Of a DNA stretch of 63,849 bases, positions 9,482 through 19,756 are shown one piece after another. The DNA is from Chitiniphilus shinanonensis DSM 23277. Lineage in GTDB: Bacteria; Pseudomonadota; Gammaproteobacteria; Burkholderiales; Chitinibacteraceae. Below the pieces are notes generated by a model. The model was not told the DNA's origin and did not search any database. It saw only the letters and a list, made by a program, of their open reading frames with translations. The position numbers were made by a program, and so were the translations under genes. Position 1 is the first letter of the stretch; the number at the start of each line of letters is the position of its first letter. The DNA is taken from the NCBI RefSeq assembly GCF_000374805.1, contig NZ_KB895335.1:308046-371894 (forward strand). Direction: 5' to 3'.

Positions 9482-10126
9482 TCAGGCGGAAGCGGGATGG
9501 GTCGACAGGCCGCGCAGCAGCAGGTCGAGCAGGGTATCGAGATAAAGTTCGGGATCGACTTCGTGGCCGATGCAGCAAGGCATGAAGGTGTGTTGCCAGA
9601 TCATCAGCATCACGATGGGCGCGGAGATCACGTGGACCGCCGGATCGGCCGGCACTGCGCGGAATTCACCGGACGCGGCGCCTTCCTCCAGGATGCGTTG
9701 CAGCAGCGCCTGCCCCGGCGCGATGAATTCGTCGTGGTACAGCTGCGCCACCTCGGGGAAGTTGCGCGCCTCGGCGATCATCAGCTTGGGCAGCGCGGAC
9801 AGCCGGGTGGCGCCCACTTCGCTCCACCACGCGCGCACCAGTCGGCGCAGCCGCTCGCCCGCGCCCAGCCCCGGTTCGGCCATCAGGCTTTCGCCGAAGG
9901 CGATCTTGGGCAGCAGCAGCTCGCGGATCAGCGCGGCGAAGATCTCTTCCTTGTTCTTGAAGTACAGGTAGGGCGTGCCGCGGGTGACGCCGGCGTGGCG
10001 GGCGATGTCCTCGATCTTGGCGGCGGCGTAACCGCGTTCGGCGAACACGTCGAGCGCGGCTTCGAGGATCTCCTGCGGCCGGGCGGCCTTGCGGCGCGAC
10101 CAGCGCTTGATGGGGCAGTTGTGCAT
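9482..10126 (-). CDS. TetR-family transcriptional repressor of the efflux operon
   Basis: 214 aa from ATG 10126. The N-terminal HTH reads ILEAALDVFAERGYAAAKIEDIARHAGVTRGTPYLYFKNKEEI, shown here as its key segments: helix 1 ILEAALDVF, recognition part VTRGTPYLYF. The C-terminal two-thirds is the helical ligand-binding domain. It is the first gene of the efflux operon. A near-perfect palindrome lies 47 bases upstream of the start, so autorepression relieved by a pump substrate is the likely logic. Confidence 0.9.
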   Translation of the reverse strand: MHNCPIKRWSRRKAARPQEILEAALDVFAERGYAAAKIEDIARHAGVTRGTPYLYFKNKEEIFAALIRELLLPKIAFGESLMAEPGLGAGERLRRLVRAWWSEVGATRLSALPKLMIAEARNFPEVAQLYHDEFIAPGQALLQRILEEGAASGEFRAVPADPAVHVISAPIVMLMIWQHTFMPCCIGHEVDPELYLDTLLDLLLRGLSTHPASA

Positions 10127-10173
10127 GCGGCGACCTGAGCGGAACGCCAGGGTAAAGGCCGGCATTCCGCGAT

Positions 10174-11290
<1,117 letters not shown>

Positions 11291-11318
11291 CGCGGCAGGC
11301 TGTCAGGCGCTCCAGACA

Positions 11319-11362
11319 AACGGGGCGACACGGCGTCGAATGCCGTGTCGCCCCGTTCGTTT
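11319..11362 (+). terminator. Rho-independent terminator after argB
   Basis: AACGGGGCGACACGGC (11319-11334) pairs perfectly over 16 bp with GCCGTGTCGCCCCGTT (11342-11357), loop 7 nt, then CGTTTT. It is 28 bases past the argB stop. Confidence 0.88.
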
Positions 11363-11499
11363 TGCGCCGCGCCCGCCGGCCCATGCAAGGCCCTGCCCGC
11401 TTGCATGTTCGACCCCGCTGGCTAGATTGATAGGACCACGCCCCGCCGCATGACCGGCCCTCCGGCGCGTGGATCATTCTTCCAACCCGCGAGGCCCCG

Positions 11500-11940
11500 A
11501 TGAACACAGCGCGTCATCTTCTGGCAGAGAAACAGCTCCACGACATCATCTCGATTTCGCCCCAGTCCACCGTCTACCAGGCGCTGCAAGTGATGGCGGA
11601 AAAGAATATCGGCGCGCTGCTGGTGATGGATGGCGGCCGACTGGTCGGCATCTTTTCCGAGCGCGACTACGCGCGCAAGGTGGTATTGCAAGGCAAGACC
11701 TCGGCCGGCACGCCGGTGGCGGAGATCATGACCCGCCAATTGGTGGTGATCACGCCGGATACCGATGTCGAGACCTGCCTGGCGCTGATGACCGAGAAGC
11801 GCATCCGCCACCTGCCGGTGCTGCATGGCGACGAGGTGAAGGGCATCCTGTCGATCGGCGACCTGGTGCGCGCCAAGATCGCCAATCAGCAGTACACCAT
11901 CGAGCAACTCTCGCAGTACATTTACGGCACCCGGGCCTGA
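11500..11940 (+). CDS. Tandem CBS-domain protein
   Basis: 146 aa, two CBS domains making one Bateman module: first about residues 15-70 (VYQALQVMAEKNIGALLVMD, SERDYARK), second about 78-138 (CLALMTEKRIRHLPVLHG, LSIGDLVRAKI). No enzymatic or membrane domain is attached. Such stand-alone pairs bind adenine nucleotides and act as energy sensors on partner proteins; the partner is unknown. Start ATG 11500 gives the usual N-terminus; a weak GAGG lies upstream. Confidence 0.9.
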   Translation: MNTARHLLAEKQLHDIISISPQSTVYQALQVMAEKNIGALLVMDGGRLVGIFSERDYARKVVLQGKTSAGTPVAEIMTRQLVVITPDTDVETCLALMTEKRIRHLPVLHGDEVKGILSIGDLVRAKIANQQYTIEQLSQYIYGTRA

Positions 11941-11992
11941 CGCGCTGCGCGTCGGCCGCGGGACGGCCCGCAGCATCCGAGCATCGCGTTCC

Positions 11993-12628
11993 ATGCCCCA
12001 TCGCACCTGGCTGTTCGACCTCGACGACACCCTGCACCATGCGCACAAGCACGCCTTCCCGGTGATCGACGCGGCAATGACCGCGTGGATCGCCCGGGAG
12101 CTGGCGGTATCGCACGACCAGGCCAACCACCTGCGCGTGCATTACTGGCAGCGCTACGGCGCCACCATCCTGGGCCTGCGCCGCCATCACCCGCAGGTCG
12201 ATCCGCACCATTTCCTCAGCGAAGTACATCCGCTGCCGCGCCTGCTGGAGACGCTGCACCCGGTGCCGCGCCTGGCGCGCACGCTGGCGCGGCTGCGCGG
12301 GCGCAAGATCCTGTTCACCAACGGCCCGACCGCCTACGGCGAGGCGATGCTCGAAGCACTGGGCGTAGCACGGTATTTCGACGTGGTGGTCGGCGTGGAT
12401 CAGGCGCGCTTTCATCCCAAGCCGTTCAGCCACGGCTATCGCCGGCTGCTGGCACGCTTCCGCCTCAATCCGCGCCATTGCGTGATGGTGGAGGACAGCG
12501 TGGCCAACCTGGCGACCGCCAAGCGCCTGCGCATGCGCACCGTCTGGCTACGCCCCCACCGCCGCGGCCATGCGGCGGTGGATTACCTGTTGAATGGACT
12601 GCACCAGTTGCCGGGACGGGTGCGGTAG
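11993..12628 (+). CDS. Pyrimidine 5'-nucleotidase-like HAD hydrolase
   Basis: 211 aa HAD-superfamily phosphatase. Motif I FDLDDTLHH carries the nucleophile and acid Asp (about residues 9 and 11), motif II is FTNGP, motif III the Lys in FHPKPFSHGY, and motif IV VEDSVANLATA. The helical cap between motifs I and II (YWQRYGATILGLRRHH) is that of the SDT1/pyrimidine 5'-nucleotidase group, which dephosphorylates UMP/CMP-type substrates. The substrate is inferred from family, not proven. It follows the CBS gene by 52 bases and may be co-transcribed. Confidence 0.85.
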   Translation: MPHRTWLFDLDDTLHHAHKHAFPVIDAAMTAWIARELAVSHDQANHLRVHYWQRYGATILGLRRHHPQVDPHHFLSEVHPLPRLLETLHPVPRLARTLARLRGRKILFTNGPTAYGEAMLEALGVARYFDVVVGVDQARFHPKPFSHGYRRLLARFRLNPRHCVMVEDSVANLATAKRLRMRTVWLRPHRRGHAAVDYLLNGLHQLPGRVR

Positions 12629-12649
12629 GGGCTGGAGCTGAACCCAAAA

Positions 12650-12838
12650 TCTTGAAACACAGAGAGCACAGAGAACACGGAGATTCACAGAGAAAAACAG
12701 AAGGGAAAGAGGTAAAGGAAGGCGCGCAGCATCTGCTTTCAGTTGGGCTGGGCCGCTGTGGGCGATGCCAATTTACCGCTCTCTTTTCCGGTTTTCTCCG
12801 TGGAGCTCTGTGTTCTCTGTGCTCTCTGTGTTTCAAGA
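12650..12838. repeat. 189-bp noncoding element with 33-bp terminal inverted repeats (MITE/REP-like)
   Basis: The left end (12650-12682) and right end (12806-12838) are inverted copies 33 bp long with one mismatch; each starts TCTTGAAACACAGAGAG and is built from short CACAGAGA units. The interior has no credible gene. It sits between the nucleotidase stop and the kup stop (12872), that is, downstream of two convergent genes. The form is that of a nonautonomous terminal-inverted-repeat element; the RNA could also fold as a long hairpin and end transcription from both sides. Confidence 0.75.
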
Positions 12839-12871
12839 CTTGGGGTCTAAAGCTTTTGCCCTTCCCAGCCG

Positions 12872-14764
12872 CTACAGCTCCACCTGCATCCCCATCTCGA
12901 CCACGCGGTTGGGGGGGATCTTGAAGAAGCTGGTGGCGCGCATGGCGTTGCGGTTCATCAGCGCGAAGATCTTGCGCCGCCACAGCGACATCTCGGGGTA
13001 CTTGGCGGCGACGATGGTTTCGCGCGACAGGAAGAACGAGGTCTGCATCGGATCGAGGTCGAGTTCCGGCTGCAACTCCTTCACCAGCTTGAGGATGGCC
13101 GGCACGCTCGGTTCTTCCTTGAAACCGTAGGTGGCGATGATCTGGTAGAAGGTGTCGCCCAGGCGCCGGATCGCCACCCGCTCGCGCGTGGCGACATAGG
13201 GGATGTCGGCGTTTTCGACGGTCATGAACACCACCTGCTCGTGCAGCACCTTGTTGTGCTTCAGGTTGTGCAGCAAGGCATGCGGCACGCGGTCGGCGCT
13301 GGCGGTCATGAACACGGCGGTGCCTTCCACGCGCTGCGGCGGGCTGGCCTCCAGCATCTCGACGAAGCCTTCCAATGGCAGTTCGCCCTGGTGCAGGCGA
13401 TCGGCCAGCAACGCACGGCCGCGCTTCCAGGTCATCATCAGGGTGAAGGCGATCACGCCGATCAGCAGCGGGAACCAGCCGCCGTCGTGGATCTTCAGCG
13501 CGTTGGACGAGAACAGCAGCAGGTCGATCACCAGCAGCACCGACAACAGGGCGAAGATGCCCAGCCGCGGCACGCCGGAGAAGCGCTTGCCCAGCACGGT
13601 GAACGCCAGCAGCGTGGTCATCACCATGGTGCAGGTCACCGCGAAGCCGTAGGCCGACGCCAGATTGCCGGAGGAACGGAACAGCAGCACCAGCGCGATC
13701 ACCGCCACCAGCAGGAACCAGGTGATGCCCGGCATGTAGATCTGGCCGATCTCGGTATCGGAGGTGTGCTCGATGCCCATGCGCGGGGCGAAGCCGAGCT
13801 GGATCGCCTGGCTGGTCATCGAATACGCGCCGGAGATCACCGCCTGCGAGGCGATCACCGTGGCCAGGGTGGCCAGCACCACCAGCGGCAGAATGCCCCA
13901 CGACGGCGCCAGCAGGAAGAACGGATTGGCGATGGCGGCCGGGTTGGAGAGCAGCAACGCGCCCTGGCCGAAGTAATTGAGCACCAGCGACGGCAGCACC
14001 AGGCCGAACCAGGCGCGGCGGATCGCCGGGCGGCCGAAGTGGCCCATGTCGGCGTACAGCGCCTCGGCGCCGGTCAGCGCCAGCACCACGGCGCCCAGCA
14101 GCACGAATGCCTGCCAGGCGTGGTGCGAGACGAAGCGCAGCGCATAGATCGGGTTGACCGCCGCCAGCACGCCGGGCGCCTGGATCACCTGCCACAGGCC
14201 GAGCAGCCCCAGCGTGGTGAACCACACCACCATCACCGGCCCGAACAGCTTGCCGACGCTGGCGGTACCGCGCGCCTGGAGCACGAACAGCGCGATCAGC
14301 ACCACGATGGTCATCGGCACGATATAGGGGTCGAGCCGGTGCGACACCACGCCGATCCCCTCCAGCGCCGACAACACCGAAATCGCCGGGGTGATGATGC
14401 TGTCGCCGTAGAACAGCGCCGCGCCGAAGATGCCCAGCGCAGTGAAGAACAACGCCTTGCGGGTGCCGGTTCCGGCCTCGCGCAACGCCAGCGCCATCAG
14501 CGCCAGCACGCCACCCTCGCCACGGTTGTCGGCCCGCAGGATCAGCACCACGTACTTCACCGAGACCACCAGCATCAGACCCCAGAACACCATCGACAGC
14601 ATGCCGAGTACATTCTCGGCCACGATGGGCAGCGGCACGTGGCCGTTGAGACATTCCTTCAGGGTGTAGAGGGGGCTGGTGCCGATGTCGCCATAGACGA
14701 CGCCCAGCGCGGCCAGGGTCATGGCGGCGTTGCCGGGCTTGCCTGCATGGGAGGAAGGATTCAT
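12872..14764 (-). CDS. kup: Low-affinity potassium transporter Kup
   Basis: 630 aa inner-membrane K+/H+ symporter (KUP/HAK/KT family). The start MTLAALGVVYGDIGTSPLYTL region carries the family signature GVVYGDIGTSPLY. About twelve hydrophobic segments follow to residue about 440, then a cytoplasmic C-terminal domain (VEGTAVFMTASADRVP, FFLSRETI). Length matches bacterial Kup (622-630). Transcribed alone toward the inverted-repeat element. Confidence 0.95.
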   Translation of the reverse strand: MNPSSHAGKPGNAAMTLAALGVVYGDIGTSPLYTLKECLNGHVPLPIVAENVLGMLSMVFWGLMLVVSVKYVVLILRADNRGEGGVLALMALALREAGTGTRKALFFTALGIFGAALFYGDSIITPAISVLSALEGIGVVSHRLDPYIVPMTIVVLIALFVLQARGTASVGKLFGPVMVVWFTTLGLLGLWQVIQAPGVLAAVNPIYALRFVSHHAWQAFVLLGAVVLALTGAEALYADMGHFGRPAIRRAWFGLVLPSLVLNYFGQGALLLSNPAAIANPFFLLAPSWGILPLVVLATLATVIASQAVISGAYSMTSQAIQLGFAPRMGIEHTSDTEIGQIYMPGITWFLLVAVIALVLLFRSSGNLASAYGFAVTCTMVMTTLLAFTVLGKRFSGVPRLGIFALLSVLLVIDLLLFSSNALKIHDGGWFPLLIGVIAFTLMMTWKRGRALLADRLHQGELPLEGFVEMLEASPPQRVEGTAVFMTASADRVPHALLHNLKHNKVLHEQVVFMTVENADIPYVATRERVAIRRLGDTFYQIIATYGFKEEPSVPAILKLVKELQPELDLDPMQTSFFLSRETIVAAKYPEMSLWRRKIFALMNRNAMRATSFFKIPPNRVVEMGMQVEL

Positions 14765-14825
14765 GCGGAACTTACGAGGAATAACGTGCGCGGATTATAG
14801 CCTCGTGTCGTTCCGCCCACCGGAT

Positions 14826-15392
14826 TTAGGCGGGCCGTAGTTGCGGCAATGCAGCATGTACCTGCGCCCAGTCAAAAAACGGGCCGGGGTCGGTCTTGCG
14901 GTCGGGTGCAATTTCGCTGTGGCCGACGATGGCCGCCAGCGGATAACGCTCGGCCAGACCGCGCAGCAGCGCCAGCAGGCGCGCGTATTGCGCCGCTTCG
15001 AAAGGTGCAAAGTCGCTGCCTTCCAGTTCGATGCCCACCGAGAAATCATTGCAGCGCTCGCGCCCGCACCAGTGCGAGACGCCGGCATGCCAGGCGCGCT
15101 GTTCGGTGGGTACGAACTGCACCAGCTCGCCGTCGCGGCGGATCAGGAAATGCGCCGACACCCGCAGTCGCGCCAGTTCGTCGTAGCCCGGCGCGGCAGC
15201 CGGGTCGATGCGGTTGGTGAACAGCCGCTCGATGTCGTCGCCGCCGAACTGCCCCGGCGGCAGGCTGATGTTGTGCACCACCACCACCCGCACCGTGTCG
15301 CCGTCGGGGCGGGCGTCGTGGTTGGGGCTGGGCACCTGTCGCGCCGCCGGGCAAATGCCTTCGCGATCGAGCGGCAGGATCTCAGTCGTCAC
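14826..15392 (-). CDS. ampD: 1,6-anhydro-N-acetylmuramyl-L-alanine amidase
   Basis: 188 aa with GTG start 15392. It cleaves the lactyl-amide bond of anhydro-muropeptides during cytoplasmic cell-wall recycling, and thereby also limits AmpR-type beta-lactamase induction where that exists. N-terminus CPAARQVPSPNHDARP is characteristic of AmpD. Zinc ligands are the His of VVVHNISLP, the His of IVGHSEIAP and the Asp of KTDPGPFFDW. No ATG lies upstream in frame, and the GTG start overlaps the pilR stop by 11 bases, so this is the last gene of rppH-pilS-pilR-ampD. Confidence 0.93.
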   Translation of the reverse strand: MTTEILPLDREGICPAARQVPSPNHDARPDGDTVRVVVVHNISLPPGQFGGDDIERLFTNRIDPAAAPGYDELARLRVSAHFLIRRDGELVQFVPTEQRAWHAGVSHWCGRERCNDFSVGIELEGSDFAPFEAAQYARLLALLRGLAERYPLAAIVGHSEIAPDRKTDPGPFFDWAQVHAALPQLRPA

Positions 15393-16755
15393 GGTCTTTG
15401 CCCGCCAGGCCCAGGCGGTCCATGCGATAGCGCAGCGAGCGGAAGGTGACGCCCAGCAGCTTGGCGGCCTGGGTGCGGTTGCCGCCAGTCTTGTCCAGGG
15501 CGTCCTGGATCGCGCCGCGCTCGACGCGGTCGAGGTAATCCTGCAACGGACAGTCGGCACCGCCGGTGGCCGCTTCGTCGAAACTCTGCGGCGGCGACAA
15601 TTGCAGATCGTCGGCGGTGATGCGGTTGCCGTCGGATAGCGCCAGCGCGCGCTCCAGGGTGTTTTCCAGCTCGCGCACGTTGCCGGGGAAGGCGTAGCGG
15701 CGCAGCGCGGTCAGCGCGTCGTCGGCCAGCGTCGGCGCCTCCTGCCCATTCTGGGTGGCCAGCCGCGCCAGCACCTGGCGCGCGATCAGGATGATGTCGT
15801 CGTCCATTTCGCGCAGCGGCGGCATCTTCAGCTCGATCACGTTCAGCCGGTAGTAGAGATCCTGGCGGAAGCGCCCGCTGTCGACACACTTGGCCAGGTT
15901 CTGGTGGGTGGCACAGATCAGCCGCACGTCCACCGGTTCCTCGGCGGTGCTGCCCACCTTGCGCACCTTGCGCTCCTGGATGGCGCGCAACAGCTTGACC
16001 TGCATCGCCAGCGGCAGATCGGCCACTTCGTCCAGGAACAGCGTGCCGCCGGTGGCGGCCTGGAAGAAACCGTCGCGATCCTGCTCGGCGCCGGTGAACG
16101 CGCCCTTGCGATAGCCGAAGAACTCGCTCTCCATCAGGTTTTCGGGAATGGCGCCGCAGTTGACGGCGACGAAGGGCTTGTCGGCGCGGTTGCTGCGCAG
16201 GTGGATCAGGCGCGCAGCGCGCTCCTTGCCGCTGCCCGATTCGCCGCTGACATAGACCGGCGCCTGGCTGCGCGCCAGTTTCTCCACCAGCTCCAGCACC
16301 TGGCGGATGGCGGTCGAGTTGCCCAGCAGCGGCCGATCCTCGCCCGACACCGGCTCCACCGGGGCGGCCGGCTCCTCCAGGTTGAGCGCGGATTTGACCA
16401 GGGTGCGCAACTGGTCCAGCGACACCGGCTTGGCCAGGTAGTCGAAGGCGCCGGCCTTGAGCGCGCTCACTGCGTTCTGCATGCTGCCGTAGGCGGTGAT
16501 CACGGCCACCGGCACGTCCAGCCGCCGGGCCTGGACGAAATCCACCAGCTCCAGCCCTTCGCCGTCCGTCATGCGCATGTCGGTCAGGATCAGGTCGTAG
16601 CGGGTACGTTCCAGCGCGGCCTTGGCGTCGGCGACGCAATGCGCGGTGTCCACGTCCAGGCCCATCTTGATCAGGGTGAGTTCCAGCAGCTCGGCGATGT
16701 CGACTTCGTCGTCCACCACCAGCACCCGCCGGGCATGCCTAGCCTTTCTCGCCAT
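15382..16755 (-). CDS. pilR: Sigma-54-dependent response regulator PilR
   Basis: 457 aa NtrC-type activator. Receiver domain residues about 10-120 (VLVVDDEVD, phospho-Asp in LILTDMRM, Lys in YLAKPVS); AAA+ domain with Walker A GESGSGKE and the sigma-54 contact loop GAFTGA; C-terminal Fis-type HTH (NRTQAAKLLGVTFRSLRYRM). Paired with the membrane kinase just upstream it should activate RpoN-dependent pilin (pilA) transcription for type IV pili; the identity as PilR rests on this pairing and on the ampD/rppH context. Two adjacent ATGs (16758, 16755) lie inside the end of pilS; the second is better spaced from GAGG. Confidence 0.88.
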   Translation of the reverse strand: MARKARHARRVLVVDDEVDIAELLELTLIKMGLDVDTAHCVADAKAALERTRYDLILTDMRMTDGEGLELVDFVQARRLDVPVAVITAYGSMQNAVSALKAGAFDYLAKPVSLDQLRTLVKSALNLEEPAAPVEPVSGEDRPLLGNSTAIRQVLELVEKLARSQAPVYVSGESGSGKERAARLIHLRSNRADKPFVAVNCGAIPENLMESEFFGYRKGAFTGAEQDRDGFFQAATGGTLFLDEVADLPLAMQVKLLRAIQERKVRKVGSTAEEPVDVRLICATHQNLAKCVDSGRFRQDLYYRLNVIELKMPPLREMDDDIILIARQVLARLATQNGQEAPTLADDALTALRRYAFPGNVRELENTLERALALSDGNRITADDLQLSPPQSFDEAATGGADCPLQDYLDRVERGAIQDALDKTGGNRTQAAKLLGVTFRSLRYRMDRLGLAGKDRDD

Positions 16756-18367
16756 CATTGACCTCGAACACGATACGGAAGCACGCCCCCTCCTCCACCG
16801 GCAGGTATTCCAGCCAGGCGGAGTTGGCGGCGCAGATTTCGCGGGCAATATACAACCCCAGGCCGGTGCCCTTGGATTCGGTGGTGAAGAAGGGCTCGAA
16901 CAACTGGGTCTGCGCGTCCAGCGGCACCGGCGGGCCGTCGTTGCACACGTCCAACCGCCAGCGGTTGTCGTCGCCCAGCGTCACCGTCACCTTGAGGCTG
17001 CCCGGCACCTTGTTGCAATAGCGCCAGCCATTGCGCACCAGATTCCACAACACCTGATGCAGGTGGCCGGCGTCGAACGACACCTCGGCCCCGGCCGGGC
17101 AGGTGCAGACGATCCCGACCGGGATACTCTCGGCCTGGCGCACGTCCTCCAGGAAGTTGTCCAGCCAGGTGGCCAGCGCGATCGGCACGCGGTTGAGCCG
17201 GTCGCGCCGGTTCAGCTCCAGCACGTCGGCCACCATCCGCTCCAGCCGCCCGGCGTTGTCGCCGATGATGCGGGTCAGCCGCTTGGCGAGCGCATCGTCG
17301 CCGGCCTCTTCGTCCAGCAGTTGCGCGGCGTGCGAGATCGCCCCGAGCGGATTGCGGATCTCGTGCGCCAGGTTGGCGGTCAGCCGCCCCAGCGCGGCCA
17401 GCTTGAGCTGCTGCGACTCGCGCCGCAGCCGGTCCATGTCTTCCAGGTAGACCAGGATGTCGCCGGTCATGGTGAACGACGCCGGCACGAAGCGCGGCCG
17501 CAGCGTCTTGCGGGTGGCAACGGCCTGCACCAGCGCCGGCGGGGTGTATGGGTCTTCGCGCCACGCCTTGAGCACACGGTCCAGCTCGGGCAGCACCCGC
17601 TCCAGCGGCACCGGGCATTCCGGCCGCTGACCGATCAGCCGCACCGCCTGGTCGTTGCACTGCCACATGTCGCCCTGGGCATCGACCACCAGCACACCGT
17701 CCGACACGTCCTGGAGGATGCGGGCGTTGAGCTGGGCCAGGTTGCGCAGATCCTCGCCGCGCTGCTGGGCCAGCGCCTCGCTTTCGCGGGCGTAGCGCGC
17801 CAGCCGGTGCGCCAGCCACGCCACGGCGAAGCACGCCAGGCACAGCAGCACCACGCCGGTATAGGCATCGACATCGGCCACGCCCTCGATCACCCGCAGC
17901 GTGTGCTCGACCAGCAGCGCCACGCTGGCGCAGGCGGCATGGAACAACGTCATGCGGCCGCGCGCGATCAACCCGGCGGCGGCGAGGTAGCACAGCAGCA
18001 GGATGCCCAGCTCGCTGCGCATGCCCCCGAACAGGTGTACCAGCGACACCAGGAACAGGATGTCGGTGGTGGCGTGCACCGACAGCTGGACATCGAACGA
18101 CGGGCGCCGCGCCTGGATGCCGGCGATGAACGCCAGCCCGGCGAAGGTGTAGATCGATGATAACCAGAGGAATGCAGTCCAGGCGGTCGGACTGGCGAAG
18201 GAGCGCGGCATCAGCCACGTGCTGCTGGCGAGCAGCGCGATCACCGACGCCAGGCGGAAGGCGTTGAGCAGGCCGAGCGAGCGCCAGTACACCTCGACCG
18301 CCGGCAGCGGGCTGTCGGGGGTGACCGGCGCGCGGTCAGCCCTGGGCGCGGGTTGGCGTGGCGTCAA
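16739..18367 (-). CDS. pilS: Membrane sensor histidine kinase PilS
   Basis: About 542 aa. Six hydrophobic segments fill residues about 35-200 with almost no periplasmic loop, as in PilS, followed by a PAS-like region ([17 protein letters not shown]), the HisKA motif [15 protein letters not shown], and HATPase_c boxes ([27 protein letters not shown]). It senses membrane or pilin signals and phosphorylates PilR. The start is uncertain: the frame opens at TTG 18367, overlapping rppH by 32 bases, and a GTG at 18292 is an alternative that loses only the Pro-rich leader. Confidence 0.87.
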   Translation of the reverse strand: MTPRQPAPRADRAPVTPDSPLPAVEVYWRSLGLLNAFRLASVIALLASSTWLMPRSFASPTAWTAFLWLSSIYTFAGLAFIAGIQARRPSFDVQLSVHATTDILFLVSLVHLFGGMRSELGILLLCYLAAAGLIARGRMTLFHAACASVALLVEHTLRVIEGVADVDAYTGVVLLCLACFAVAWLAHRLARYARESEALAQQRGEDLRNLAQLNARILQDVSDGVLVVDAQGDMWQCNDQAVRLIGQRPECPVPLERVLPELDRVLKAWREDPYTPPALVQAVATRKTLRPRFVPASFTMTGDILVYLEDMDRLRRESQQLKLAALGRLTANLAHEIRNPLGAISHAAQLLDEEAGDDALAKRLTRIIGDNAGRLERMVADVLELNRRDRLNRVPIALATWLDNFLEDVRQAESIPVGIVCTCPAGAEVSFDAGHLHQVLWNLVRNGWRYCNKVPGSLKVTVTLGDDNRWRLDVCNDGPPVPLDAQTQLFEPFFTTESKGTGLGLYIAREICAANSAWLEYLPVEEGACFRIVFEVNDGEKG

Positions 18368-18830
18368 GGAAACGCGACAGCTCGGACAACGCGGCCTCGT
18401 ACACGCCGCGCTTGAATTCGATCACCGCATCCAGCGGCGCCCAGTAGGCGTTCCAGCGCCAGGCGTCGAATTCGGGATGCGTCGAACGCCGCAGGCAGAC
18501 GTCCGTGTCGCGGCCAACCAGCCGCAGCAGGAACCAGATCTGCTTCTGCCCCTTGTAAGTACCGCGCCATTCGCGGCGAACCCAGTTGGTCGGCACATCG
18601 TATTTCAACCAATCACGCGTGCGGCCCAGAATGCGGACGTGCTGCGGCGCAAGCCCGACTTCTTCCATCAGCTCGCGAAACATCGCCTGCTCCGGCGATT
18701 CGCCCTGCTTGATGCCCCCTTGGGGGAACTGCCACGAGTGCTCCCGCACCCGTTTGCCCCAGAACACCTGGTCATGTTGGTTGAGGATGATGATGCCGAC
18801 GTTCGGGCGATAGCCGTCACGATCGAGCAT
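18336..18830 (-). CDS. rppH: RNA pyrophosphohydrolase
   Basis: 164 aa Nudix hydrolase that removes pyrophosphate from the 5' end of mRNA to start decay. The N-terminus [17 protein letters not shown] is the RppH signature. The Nudix box runs GGIKQGE-x6[10 protein letters not shown] with the metal-binding Glu residues present. [10 protein letters not shown] and [12 protein letters not shown] further match RppH rather than a generic Nudix enzyme. First gene of the operon with pilS, pilR and ampD. Confidence 0.95.
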   Translation of the reverse strand: MLDRDGYRPNVGIIILNQHDQVFWGKRVREHSWQFPQGGIKQGESPEQAMFRELMEEVGLAPQHVRILGRTRDWLKYDVPTNWVRREWRGTYKGQKQIWFLLRLVGRDTDVCLRRSTHPEFDAWRWNAYWAPLDAVIEFKRGVYEAALSELSRFLDATPTRAQG

Positions 18831-18970
18831 GGGGGTTGACCCTGTAACCTTTAGTTAACGCCAATTTTTCCATATCCACCGCGCCTTGCAAACAGCCGAG
18901 CGCCGATCGGAGCACGCCTCGGGCCGTCCGACGACCCTCGCCCTGCACGGGATCGACGGCGGCGCGCGCC

Positions 18971-19756
18971 TCAGACGAACAGACGGCGGTCGTTGTGCGG
19001 GTTCATCCGCGCCAGGTCGGCGACGAACTCGCCGAACTCCAGCTGGTAGGCGGCCTCCAGCTCGCGCGCGCGTTCGCGCAGCCGTTCCCATTGCGGGTTG
19101 TTCTGCGGCCGGTTGAAGGCGAACGCCATCACGTTGCCCTTCTGCCGGGCCGGCAGGCACACCACACGGCCGTCGAACACGCCGCTCAGGCGGTTGCGAT
19201 AGTCGGGAAAGCGCTTGTCCGAACTCCACAGGTTGATCGCCAGCACGCCGTTCTCGGTCAGCCGGTCGCGGCAGGCGGTGAGGAAGTCGCTGGAGATCAG
19301 CGAAGGCACGATGCCGGTGGACGAATAGGCATCCATCATGATCACGTCGGTGGCGCCGGGCGGCATCGCGTAGACGTGGGCCGTGCCGTCGGCCACCTGC
19401 ACGCTCAGGCGCTCGTCGTCCTGCGGCAGGTGGAACATGCTGCGCGCCACGTTCACCACCTGGCTGTGCAGCTCGACGCAGGTCAGCCGGGTCTGCGGCA
19501 GCTTGTGGTGCACCCACTTGGCGATGGAGCCGCCGCCCAGGCCGATCAGCACCATCTCGCGCGGCGGCTCGACGAACAGCAGCAGGCCGAAGGCGCAGCG
19601 GGTATAGGCCAGCACCAGCTCCAACGGATCGGCCACCCGCATCGCGCTCTGGGTGTCGTCCTGGCCGAAGTGCAGCTTGCGGATACCGAATTCCTCGGAG
19701 ACGTCGATCACCACGTCCTGGTCGCCGTGCGGCGAGCGTTTGGAACGGAACAGCAT
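18971..19756 (-). CDS. Spermidine synthase-like protein
   Basis: 261 aa Rossmann-fold aminopropyltransferase-like protein. The SAM-type glycine motif is VLIGLGGGSIAKWVHH, followed by VELHSQVVNVARS and the acidic DVIMMDAYSS. The short N-terminal beta domain of true SpeE is reduced, and the substrate-binding GGGE-x-E of SpeE is not seen, so polyamine synthesis is not assured. Its ATG shares one base with the ttcA stop, so it is coupled to ttcA. Function in the cell is unknown. Confidence 0.8.
   Translation of the reverse strand: MLFRSKRSPHGDQDVVIDVSEEFGIRKLHFGQDDTQSAMRVADPLELVLAYTRCAFGLLLFVEPPREMVLIGLGGGSIAKWVHHKLPQTRLTCVELHSQVVNVARSMFHLPQDDERLSVQVADGTAHVYAMPPGATDVIMMDAYSSTGIVPSLISSDFLTACRDRLTENGVLAINLWSSDKRFPDYRNRLSGVFDGRVVCLPARQKGNVMAFAFNRPQNNPQWERLRERARELEAAYQLEFGEFVADLARMNPHNDRRLFV

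Noticed and set aside
12650-12838. CRISPR array (repeated CACAGAGA units)
   Set aside because: The units are contiguous short repeats in two inverted blocks, without regular spacers or cas genes.
12465-14654. 729-codon minus-strand frame overlapping kup
   Set aside because: Alternative frame of kup running through the inverted-repeat element; low-complexity Arg/Ala/Gly protein.
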